In this document: piece by piece, positions 1-5,504 of the stretch | Layout of the letters: each line of letters opens with the position of its first letter | Position numbering within the stretch: position 1 is the first letter of the stretch | Assembly (NCBI GenBank): GCA_902493085.1 | Contig: CABUOH010000041.1 | Location: forward strand, 1 to 8,167 | Reading direction: 5' to 3' | Source of the DNA: an uncultured Sutterella sp. | GTDB lineage: Bacteria > Pseudomonadota > Gammaproteobacteria > Burkholderiales > Burkholderiaceae_F | DNA length: 8,167 nt | Position numbers and translations under genes: made by a program | The notes under the pieces: model-generated | The model's input: the letters and a program-made list of their open reading frames with translations, nothing else | Database searches by the model: none | What the model was told of the DNA's origin: nothing

Positions 1-176
1 AAGGGGATCACCTCGACATCGAGGCCCTGCGCCTTGAAAAGCTTCTCATCTGCCGCGGCATGAATCACGATGGCGTCGGCGGCGGGCAGCACCCCGATGC
101 GAAGCGTCTCGGCGTCGGCCGCCGCTGAAACCATCATGCCGGCAGCCAGCAGGGCCGCCCATAAAGTCTTCTTCAA
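1..176 (-). CDS. ABC transporter substrate-binding protein, N-terminal fragment (gene runs off the left edge)
   Basis: Only the first 58 codons are in the window. They read as a Sec signal peptide (MKKTLWAALLAAGMMVSAAA, then DA) with a likely cleavage after residue 22. The mature start, ETLRIGVLPAADAIVIHAAA followed by a DEKLFKAQGLDVEV stretch, is typical of NMT1/THI5/SsuA-like periplasmic binding proteins that deliver small organic ligands to ABC importers. The start is TTG at 176-174, chosen because AAGGAG lies six bases upstream (complement of 183-188) and because it gives a complete signal peptide; the nearby ATG is in another frame. The gene begins 50 bases after the dnaG stop on the same strand, with no convincing terminator between, so it may be co-transcribed with dnaG. 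The ligand cannot be deduced from this fragment. Confidence 0.8.
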   Translation of the reverse strand, partial: MKKTLWAALLAAGMMVSAAADAETLRIGVLPAADAIVIHAAADEKLFKAQGLDVEVIP

Positions 177-182
177 AATGAG

Positions 183-188
183 CTCCTT
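183..188 (-). promoter_or_regulatory. Ribosome binding site that decides the TTG start
   Basis: On the minus strand AAGGAG is followed by six bases and then TTG AAG AAG. This near-consensus Shine-Dalgarno sequence is the main reason to accept a TTG start for the substrate-binding protein. Confidence 0.7.
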
Positions 189-226
189 GGAAAAAGTGCG
201 TGCCGCCCCGCAGCCCCACGGCCCCG

Positions 227-2518
227 TCAAAGTCCCACGTTGAGATCCGCATCCGGATCGCCCGAGTCATCATAACGGTACGGCGCATCATCGTCGGGCG
301 GTACGTCGATCGGCATGCCCGAGACGTCATATTCTTTCATACCATCCGGTACAAAATCAACCTCGGCGGGTTCGATCTCGGGCGGCAGCGTTTCGGCCGC
401 GGCGGCCGAGTCGTCCGCCGGGATTGCGGCGGCGCGCGAAGCCGCGCTCGCCGCAAGCGCCTCGCGCACGGCATGGGTTGAGACGCGCGCGTGCGGCGCC
501 GTCTCTTCGGGGGCAGGCGCCGATTCGGGCGCTCCCCTCAGAAAACGCTGCAGCTGAGCAACGATCGGGTTCGACGAGAGCGGCGCGTGATCAGTCTCCG
601 AAGCCTTATCGGCCGCACGCTGGCTCTCGAACTTCGCCTGCGTCTCCTGGCGAAGCCTGTACTCGCGCTCGGAAAGGCGGGCGTCGTCGGCAAGACGCTG
701 GAGTTCGGCCCTCCGGGCATTGAGCCTTCGCATGGCCTCGAGGTCTCTGGCCGCATCGTGGGCGAGCATTTCAATGCGCGCCTTCGTGCGTTCGAGCTCA
801 AGCTCGATGAAGGCCTTTCGCACTTCGAGGCGCGCACCTTCTTCAGGTGTGCCCGTTGAGAGCTCCTCGGCAAGAAGCCCTTCGTAGGCGGCGATGCTGC
901 CGCTCTGGGCGAGCCTCATGAGAAGAGATGCGGGATTGACGCGACCGCCTTCCTCATCCTCGGCCGCAGCGGCGCGCCATACCTCGACGATGCGTTCGGC
1001 GGCCGGGTGCGTGCTGGCCAGAAACTCCTCCTCAATCGAATGGCTGAATTCGCTCACGAGATGAGGATAGGAAAGAAAGCACTGAAGCATGCGTTCCCGA
1101 ACATCCTTGACGCGCACGCGCGGCTCGGGCGCAGGCCTTGAGGGCCAACGCGAAAAGCGCCCGTCGCGCCTTGCGTCAAAGCCGCCGCGTCCCCGCTGCC
1201 AGCCGCCGGTCGACGACGGGCGCGGGGAGACGGGCTGAACGAGGCCGTATTGGCGCTCAATGTCCTCGGCCTGCAGCCGCGCAATGCCTGCGAGTTCGCG
1301 AATGAAGGCAAGGCGCAGGATGGGCGCTTGGCGCATCGAGAGCACCCAGGGCTTGGCCTCGGCCACGACCTTTGCGCGCTCCTCGGCGTACATGAGCTCC
1401 TTGCCGTCGAGAAGAAGCCGCTTCATGAAGTCGGTGAGTCCGTAGGCTCTTTCGATCTGGCGCTCAAACCCATCGGCGCCTTCGGCCTTGATGAGGCTGT
1501 CGGGATCGTGCTCGGGCGGCAATATGATGAAGCCCGCCTTCTGCACGTCGGTGATGACGGGGAGCGCCGCCTCGAGCGCCCTGCGGGCGGCCTTGCGGCC
1601 CGCGGCGTCGCCGTCGAACGAAAAGTAGACGCTGTCGGTGAGCTTGAAGAGCTTTCTGACGTGCTCGGGCGTGATCGACGTGCCGAGCGCGGCGACGGCC
1701 TCCTCAAAGCCCGCCTGCGACAGCTGGATCACGTCCATGTAGCCTTCGCAGACGATGGCGCGTCCCTTGGCGTAGATCGACTCGCGGCCTTCAAAATAAC
1801 CGTAGAGCTCGCTGCCCTTGTGGTAGATGGGCGTTTCGGGACTGTTGAGATACTTGGGCTGTTCGTCGCCGTTCATCGTGCGGGCGCCGAACCCGATCAC
1901 AAGCCCCTTGGCATTGCGGATCGGGAACATGATGCGTCCCCGGAACGCATCGTAGCGCCGGTCGTTCTTGACGTTGACGAGACCGCACTCCTCAAGCGCC
2001 TTGTCTGAATACTTCTCGCCGAAAAGCGTCTGCAGGGGATGCCAGTCATCGGGCGAATAGCCCAGACCGAACTTCGCGGCCGTGGCGGCCGAGATGGCCC
2101 GGTTCTTGAGGTAGTCTGAGGCTCGAGTGTTTTTGCGAAGCTGCTCCGTATAAAAGGCCGCCGCCTCGCCCATGTAGTCGGTGAGCGTGCGGGCCTTTTC
2201 GCGGGCCTTGATCCGGGCGGGCGATCTGTCCTCGGGGACCTCCATCGCATAGTAGCCCGCGAGCTTTCTCACGGCATCCGGAAACTCCAGCCCCTCGTAC
2301 TTCATGATGAAGCCGATGGCGTTGCCCGCCTCGCCGCAGCCGAAGCACTTGAAGAACTGCTTCGTCTGGCTCACGGAAAAGGACGGCGTCTTCTCCTTGT
2401 GGAAGGGACAGCAGCACATCCAGTTGCGCCCCGCCTTCTTCAAAGGGACGTAGCGGTTGATCACGTCGACGATGTCGGCGCGTTCAAGCAGTCCTGTGAT
2501 AAAGCCCTCGGGAATCAT
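227..2518 (-). CDS. dnaG: DNA primase DnaG
   Basis: Primase that makes RNA primers for replication together with the DnaB helicase. The 763-residue protein has the CHC2 zinc finger near the N-terminus (C37, H40, C58, C61 in CPFHKEKTPSF and CFGCG). The catalytic core follows, with AFRGRIMFPI at about 191-200 and the TOPRIM motifs EGYMD (E258) and FDGDAAGRKAARRA (D302, D304), then HDPD at 337-340. A Gly/Arg/Pro linker at about 432-467 leads to a helical region, about 468-635, in the position of the DnaB-binding domain. It ends in an unusual Ala/Pro/Asp/Glu-rich tail of some 128 residues. E. coli DnaG is about 581 residues, so this one is long. The ATG at 2518 matches family N-termini (IPxxFI), although its Shine-Dalgarno is poor. 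It is the third gene of an rpsU-yqeY-dnaG unit, separated from yqeY by a terminator and probably served by its own promoter. Confidence 0.97.
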   Translation of the reverse strand: MIPEGFITGLLERADIVDVINRYVPLKKAGRNWMCCCPFHKEKTPSFSVSQTKQFFKCFGCGEAGNAIGFIMKYEGLEFPDAVRKLAGYYAMEVPEDRSPARIKAREKARTLTDYMGEAAAFYTEQLRKNTRASDYLKNRAISAATAAKFGLGYSPDDWHPLQTLFGEKYSDKALEECGLVNVKNDRRYDAFRGRIMFPIRNAKGLVIGFGARTMNGDEQPKYLNSPETPIYHKGSELYGYFEGRESIYAKGRAIVCEGYMDVIQLSQAGFEEAVAALGTSITPEHVRKLFKLTDSVYFSFDGDAAGRKAARRALEAALPVITDVQKAGFIILPPEHDPDSLIKAEGADGFERQIERAYGLTDFMKRLLLDGKELMYAEERAKVVAEAKPWVLSMRQAPILRLAFIRELAGIARLQAEDIERQYGLVQPVSPRPSSTGGWQRGRGGFDARRDGRFSRWPSRPAPEPRVRVKDVRERMLQCFLSYPHLVSEFSHSIEEEFLASTHPAAERIVEVWRAAAAEDEEGGRVNPASLLMRLAQSGSIAAYEGLLAEELSTGTPEEGARLEVRKAFIELELERTKARIEMLAHDAARDLEAMRRLNARRAELQRLADDARLSEREYRLRQETQAKFESQRAADKASETDHAPLSSNPIVAQLQRFLRGAPESAPAPEETAPHARVSTHAVREALAASAASRAAAIPADDSAAAAETLPPEIEPAEVDFVPDGMKEYDVSGMPIDVPPDDDAPYRYDDSGDPDADLNVGL

Positions 2519-2552
2519 GGATGGTCTTGCTAGGGGAAAAGGCGTGGATCTT

Positions 2553-2569
2553 CCGCCCGGAAGGGGCGG
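2553..2569 (-). promoter_or_regulatory. Hairpin in the dnaG 5' leader
   Basis: A perfect six-base-pair stem CCGCCC/GGGCGG with a five-base loop lies between the proposed dnaG -10 box and the start codon. No U-run follows, so it is not a terminator. It would sit near the 5' end of the dnaG mRNA, and a role in stability or translation is only an inference. Confidence 0.35.
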
Positions 2570-2583
2570 CGGGTAGGATTTTG

Positions 2584-2589
2584 ATTATA
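2584..2589 (-). promoter_or_regulatory. -10 box of a probable dnaG promoter
   Basis: The minus strand carries a perfect TATAAT about 65 bases upstream of the dnaG start and about 46 bases beyond the hairpin of the yqeY terminator. The sequence 16-18 bases further upstream is a poor -35 match. A promoter here would explain how dnaG is expressed despite the upstream terminator, as with the internal promoters of the E. coli rpsU-dnaG-rpoD operon. Confidence 0.45.
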
Positions 2590-2635
2590 GAGCCTTGAGC
2601 GGGCCGGCTCTCGGGTGCCTCCTGAGGGCGCCCAA

Positions 2636-2673
2636 TAAAAAAGAAGGCCGCCCAAGAGAATCTCTTGAGCGGC
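2636..2673 (-). terminator. Rho-independent terminator after yqeY
   Basis: Read on the minus strand, GCCGCTCAAGAG and CTCTTGGGCGGC form a 12-base-pair stem (one G-U pair) around the loop ATT, followed by CTTCTTTTTT. On the plus strand the same site has a C/A mismatch and no T-run, so it works leftward. It lies between yqeY and dnaG and should limit dnaG transcription from the rpsU promoter, like the terminator ahead of dnaG in the E. coli operon. Confidence 0.88.
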
Positions 2674-2734
2674 ATTCCTGCGTTATGAACGTGCGGCTTA
2701 AAGCAGCCGCACCCGCCATGCAGTTGACGTCGAC

Positions 2735-3178
2735 TTAAGCGGTGAGCTTCGCCTTGACGAGAGCGCTGACCTTGCCCATGTCGGCACGGCCCGTCACCTT
2801 CGGCTTGACGATCGCCATCACCTTGCCCATCGCAGCCATGCCCGTCGCGCCGACTTCGGCAACGGCGGCATCAATGACGGCGGCGATCTCTTCGTCGGAA
2901 AGGCCCTTCGGGAGATACGCTTCGAGCACCTTGATTTCGGCCGATTCCTTGTCCGCGAGATCCTGGCGGTCGCCCGCCAGATACTGCTGAACGGAATCCT
3001 GACGCTGCTTGACCATCTTGGCGATCACCGAGAGGATCAGGGCATCGTCGGCCTCGATCTGTTCGTCGACCTCACGCTGCTTGATCGCGGCAAGGAGCAA
3101 ACGAATCGTGCTCAGACCCGCCGCGTCATGCGCACGCATGGCAGCCTTCATATCTTCGCGGATTCTGTCCTTAATCAT
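2735..3178 (-). CDS. GatB/YqeY domain-containing protein
   Basis: A small soluble protein of 147 residues resembling the C-terminal helical (YqeY) region of the GatB subunit of the tRNA-dependent amidotransferase. Its cellular role is not established; tRNA binding is suggested only by that similarity. Visible family signatures are an N-terminal helix (MIKDRIREDMKAAMRAHD), STIRLLLAAIKQREVD, and a GMAAMGKVMAIVKPKVTGRA segment near the C-terminus that resembles the tail of GatB. I chose the ATG at 3178 because AAGGA lies five bases upstream and family members begin at this point; an in-frame ATG two codons earlier overlaps that ribosome binding site, and a further 20 upstream codons look non-coding. 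It lies 112 bases after rpsU and ahead of dnaG, the common rpsU-yqeY-dnaG order of many bacteria. Confidence 0.93.
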   Translation of the reverse strand: MIKDRIREDMKAAMRAHDAAGLSTIRLLLAAIKQREVDEQIEADDALILSVIAKMVKQRQDSVQQYLAGDRQDLADKESAEIKVLEAYLPKGLSDEEIAAVIDAAVAEVGATGMAAMGKVMAIVKPKVTGRADMGKVSALVKAKLTA

Positions 3179-3220
3179 CACCATCCTTCGTGAGGAAAAA
3201 TTGTTTGTCTGTGGAGCTTT

Positions 3221-3244
3221 GTGCTGCCGCCCAACCGACAGCAC
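3221..3244 (-). repeat. Hairpin between rpsU and yqeY (proximal to yqeY)
   Basis: GTGCTG and CAGCAC form a six-base-pair stem around a 12-base loop in the rpsU-yqeY spacer. No U-run follows on either strand. It could be an RNA processing or stability element in the polycistronic message; the function is inferred. Confidence 0.3.
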
Positions 3245-3250
3245 GGGGAT

Positions 3251-3272
3251 CGTCGGCCTTCAGCCTCCGACG
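3251..3272 (-). repeat. Hairpin between rpsU and yqeY (proximal to rpsU)
   Basis: CGTCGG and CCGACG form a perfect six-base-pair stem around a 10-base loop, 18 bases after the rpsU stop codon. There is no U-tract, so a terminator is unlikely. It may protect the 3' end of a processed rpsU mRNA, which would let S21 be made in excess over YqeY and DnaG. Confidence 0.35.
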
Positions 3273-3290
3273 CCCGGGCAGAAACTCTGA

Positions 3291-3503
3291 TTAGTAGAGC
3301 TTCTTGGGGAGCATCATGCTGCGCAGGCGCTTGTAGTGGCGCTTGACGGCAGCAGCCTTCTTACGCTTACGTTCAGCGGTGGGCTTTTCGTAGAACTCGC
3401 GGGCGCGGAGTTCGGTAAGGAGACCAGACTTTTCGATGGTGCGCTTGAAGCGGCGGAGGGCAACTTCAAACGGTTCGTTTTCTTTAACGCGGATAGTAGG
3501 CAT
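3291..3503 (-). CDS. rpsU: 30S ribosomal protein S21 (bS21)
   Basis: A 70-residue, very basic protein of the small ribosomal subunit that acts in translation initiation near the 3' end of 16S rRNA. The sequence is a full-length family match: MPTIRVKENEPFEVALRRFK at the N-terminus, then an REFYEKPTAERKRKKAAAVK stretch and a basic C-terminus ending MLPKKLY. The ATG at 3503 is the only sensible start; the upstream Shine-Dalgarno is modest (GAGG 12 bases and AGG 7 bases before it). It is the first gene of the rpsU-yqeY-dnaG unit and is divergent from tsaD, as in E. coli and many proteobacteria. Its leader can fold into two hairpins, suggesting post-transcriptional control, but no promoter close to consensus was found. 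Confidence 0.97.
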   Translation of the reverse strand: MPTIRVKENEPFEVALRRFKRTIEKSGLLTELRAREFYEKPTAERKRKKAAAVKRHYKRLRSMMLPKKLY

Positions 3504-3554
3504 TAGAACCTAACCTCAGTAAACAGTGTGATGACCCGGAAATCAAATTGAAAC

Positions 3555-3591
3555 CCTCCGGCATCTCTGGTTCCGGGACAAGAGACGGAGG
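3555..3591 (-). promoter_or_regulatory. Leader hairpin I upstream of rpsU
   Basis: On the minus strand CCTCCG pairs with CGGAGG, and inside it CTCT pairs with AGAG, giving an interrupted stem about 50 bases upstream of the S21 start codon. The base of the stem contains GGAGG, a Shine-Dalgarno-like sequence. No U-run follows. It is a candidate part of a structured rpsU leader; the regulatory role is inferred. Confidence 0.35.
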
Positions 3592-3606
3592 ACGCAATCG
3601 AGCAAA

Positions 3607-3629
3607 GACGGCCCCTGAGCGGAGCCGTC
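3607..3629 (-). promoter_or_regulatory. Leader hairpin II upstream of rpsU
   Basis: On the minus strand GACGGCTCC and GGGGCCGTC form a nine-base-pair stem with one U-G pair and a five-base loop, followed by TTTGCTCG. On the plus strand the same position would be a C/A mismatch, so the structure favours the rpsU-side transcript. The short T-run is too weak for a confident terminator; it may be an attenuator or a leader element. Confidence 0.4.
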
Positions 3630-3718
3630 CGAATGTCGAGTCCGAGATTTTGACATAAAACACTGGGAAAATTCAAACCGAAGCACCATTTTTTTGCACG
3701 TCTGCGGCAAAAAGGCTC

Positions 3719-3724
3719 TAGAAT
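3719..3724 (+). promoter_or_regulatory. -10 box of a possible tsaD promoter
   Basis: TAGAAT lies 10 bases before the tsaD ATG, with a weak -35 candidate TTGCAC at 3694-3699 (19-base spacer). If used, transcription would begin about four bases before the start codon, giving an almost leaderless mRNA. This agrees with the lack of a Shine-Dalgarno sequence in front of tsaD. It has not been tested. Confidence 0.35.
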
Positions 3725-3734
3725 TTTCGGCACT

Positions 3735-4757
3735 ATGCTAGTTCTCGGTATTGAATCCTCCTGCGACGAGACGGGAGCCGCTCTGATTTCAGACACGGAC
3801 GGCCTCCTCGCAGACGCCCTCTACTCCCAGATCGACATGCACCGCGCCTACGGCGGCGTCGTGCCCGAGCTTGCGAGCCGCGACCACATCCGCCGCGCCG
3901 TCGCACTCGTCGACGAAGTGCTCGCGAAGGCCGGCAAGGCACGCGAAGACATCGACGCGGTCGCCGTGACGGAAGGCCCCGGACTCGCCGGCGCGCTGCT
4001 CGCGGGCGCAGGCGTCGCGCACGCCATCGGCTGGGCGCTCGACGTTCCCGTGCTCGGCGTGCATCATCTTGAAGGGCACCTCCTCGCGGCCCGGCTTTCG
4101 GATCCCGCACCCGAATTCCCGTTTCTCGCGCTTCTCGTCTCCGGCGGGCACACTCAAATCATGAAGGTGGAGAAGTTCGGCAGCTACGAGCTTCTCGGCC
4201 AGACTCTCGACGACGCAGCGGGCGAAGCCTTCGACAAGACGGCCCAGCTCCTCGGTCTTCCCTATCCGGGCGGCCCTGCCGTGTCCGCACTCGCCGACCT
4301 GGGCGAGCCCGGCGCGATCGAGCTTGCCCGTCCGATGATCCACGCGCCCAATCTTGACATGAGCTTCTCCGGCCTCAAAACCTCCGTGCTCACGGCCGTG
4401 CAGAATGCGCCCGACGCGACCTTCCGCCGCAATCTCGCGCGAGGCTTCGTCGATGCGCTCGTCGACGTGCTCGCCGCCAAGCTCGTGCGCGCCATGAAGC
4501 AGACCGGACTTCGCAACGTCGTCGTGGCGGGCGGCGTCTCCGCCAACCGCCAGCTCAGACAACGCCTCACGGCTGAAGTTCGTCGCCGCCGCGGCACGAT
4601 CTTCTACCCGCCCATGAGGCTTTGCACCGACAACGGCGCCATGATCGCCGCCGCGGGCCTCGCGCGACTCGAAGCCATGACGCCCGAGGAGCTCGGTGCG
4701 CTCAAGGCGAAGCGAAGCTTCGGCGTCAACCCGCGCTGGCAGCTCTCGACCCTCTGA
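3735..4757 (+). CDS. tsaD: tRNA N6-adenosine threonylcarbamoyltransferase TsaD
   Basis: Transfers the threonylcarbamoyl group from threonylcarbamoyl-AMP to A37 of ANN-decoding tRNAs, working in the cytoplasm with TsaB and TsaE. The 340 residues match the usual bacterial length (about 337). Visible motifs are GIESSCDETGAAL at the N-terminus, GGVVPELASRDH at 40-51, the metal-binding HLEGH (H111, H115), the nucleotide-binding LLVSGGHTQ at 133-141, DDAAGEAFDKTAQLLGL at 159-174, SFSGLKT at 210-216, VAGGVSANR at 264-272 and CTDNGAMIA at 297-305. The ATG at 3735 aligns with family starts (LVLGIESSCDE) but has no Shine-Dalgarno. The gene is divergent from rpsU, a conserved arrangement, and ends at a strong terminator facing ybaK. 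Confidence 0.97.
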   Translation: MLVLGIESSCDETGAALISDTDGLLADALYSQIDMHRAYGGVVPELASRDHIRRAVALVDEVLAKAGKAREDIDAVAVTEGPGLAGALLAGAGVAHAIGWALDVPVLGVHHLEGHLLAARLSDPAPEFPFLALLVSGGHTQIMKVEKFGSYELLGQTLDDAAGEAFDKTAQLLGLPYPGGPAVSALADLGEPGAIELARPMIHAPNLDMSFSGLKTSVLTAVQNAPDATFRRNLARGFVDALVDVLAAKLVRAMKQTGLRNVVVAGGVSANRQLRQRLTAEVRRRRGTIFYPPMRLCTDNGAMIAAAGLARLEAMTPEELGALKAKRSFGVNPRWQLSTL

Positions 4758-4798
4758 GGCCCGTCGTCCAAACCGCCCGAACGGAAACCGCAAACGGC

Positions 4799-4845
4799 AA
4801 AAAGGATTCGTGCTCCATGCAAAGCGCGAATCCTTTTTCGTTTTT
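4799..4845. terminator. Bidirectional Rho-independent terminator between tsaD and ybaK
   Basis: AAAAAGGATTCG and CGAATCCTTTTT form a perfect 12-base-pair stem (outer five pairs A-T) with a 16-base loop. On the plus strand it is followed by CGTTTTTAG and on the minus strand by TTTTTGCCGTTT, so it can end tsaD rightward and ybaK leftward. It is the only terminator visible between the two convergent genes. Confidence 0.88.
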
Positions 4846-4877
4846 AGCCTCCGGGGCCTTTCAGTTCGAGCAGCGCC

Positions 4878-5372
4878 TCACTCTTCGTTCGCGCAGTCGA
4901 CCGGTATCGCTCCGAGCACGTCGACGAGCACCTTGGGGTCGATCCCCACCTGGTAGCCGCGGCGTCCGCCGTTGATGAAGATGTGGTCAAGCTCGAGAAT
5001 CGTTTTCTGGACGTAGACGGGCATCTTCTTTCGCGTGCCGAACGGGCTGGTCCCGCCCACCATGTAGCCGGAATTGCGCTGAGCCTGTTCGGGCTTGCAG
5101 GGCGCAATGTGCTTGACGCCCACCTGACGCGCGAGATTCTTGGTGGACACCTCGCAGTCGCCGTGCATCAGGATGACGAGCGGCTTGGCGTGCTCGTCCT
5201 CCATGATGAGCGTCTTGATCACGTGATGATGATCGATCCCGCAGGACGAGGCGGCAAGCGCCGTGCCCCCGTGCTCGACGTATTCGTAGGACTTTTCCTC
5301 AAACGGAATGTCGTGTTGCCTGAGCCACTGCGTAGCGGGCGTCAGGCTCTGATGCTTCACTTTCGAACCCAT
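4878..5372 (-). CDS. ybaK: YbaK/EbsC-type Cys-tRNA(Pro)/aminoacyl-tRNA deacylase
   Basis: Trans-editing protein that hydrolyses Cys-tRNA(Pro) produced by prolyl-tRNA synthetase errors. The 164 residues fit the single-domain YbaK family (E. coli about 159). Signatures are LTPATQWLRQHDIPFE at the N-terminus, HVIKTLIM containing the conserved lysine (K53) of the active site, AQRNSGYMVGGTSPFGTRKK at 97-116 with the GGxSPxG loop, and IFINGGRRGYQVGIDP in the C-terminal half. The ATG at 5372 (MGSKVKHQSL) fits family length; the 29 in-frame codons upstream look non-coding. The ribosome binding site is weak (AAGAAG). It lies 132 bases downstream of ispH on the same strand and ends at the terminator shared with tsaD. 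Related INS-superfamily deacylases (e.g. ProX-like) are the main alternative, but the motif set fits YbaK best. Confidence 0.92.
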   Translation of the reverse strand: MGSKVKHQSLTPATQWLRQHDIPFEEKSYEYVEHGGTALAASSCGIDHHHVIKTLIMEDEHAKPLVILMHGDCEVSTKNLARQVGVKHIAPCKPEQAQRNSGYMVGGTSPFGTRKKMPVYVQKTILELDHIFINGGRRGYQVGIDPKVLVDVLGAIPVDCANEE

Positions 5373-5388
5373 TTTCTTCTTGCGTGCA

Positions 5389-5396
5389 TATATATA
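5389..5396 (-). promoter_or_regulatory. Possible -10 region for ybaK
   Basis: An alternating TATATATA on the minus strand stands out from GC-rich surroundings, about 18 bases before the ybaK start. The -35 positions match poorly. If real, the leader would be only about 12 bases long, and ybaK would have transcription separate from ispH. Confidence 0.3.
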
Positions 5397-5420
5397 GAGG
5401 AAGCGGAAGGAAGGATTGTG

Positions 5421-5460
5421 CCCGAAACGGGCGGATGCGGCGCTCAAGCCGCGGCGCATC
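5421..5460 (-). repeat. Two GC-rich hairpins between ispH and ybaK
   Basis: GATGCG/CGCATC (5434-5439 with 5455-5460, extended by three more pairs after one mismatch) and CCCG/CGGG (5421-5431, three-base loop) lie back to back just after ispH. No U-run follows on the minus strand, so they do not form a standard Rho-independent terminator. They may stabilise the ispH 3' end or promote pausing. Confidence 0.3.
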
Positions 5461-5504
5461 CATGCCCGAGCGCAAGATCGGACGAAGCCTTTACCTTGCG
5501 CGCC

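Noticed and set aside
177..226. A terminator between dnaG and the substrate-binding protein gene
   Set aside because: There is a T-run (ACTTTTT on the minus strand), but the preceding sequence gives only a four-base-pair stem with a large loop.
1250..2008. A 252-codon open frame on the plus strand
   Set aside because: It is antisense to the catalytic part of dnaG, with no recognisable motif or ribosome binding site.
3789..4793. A 334-codon open frame on the minus strand
   Set aside because: It is antisense to the well-supported tsaD; composition is that of a codon-position shadow.
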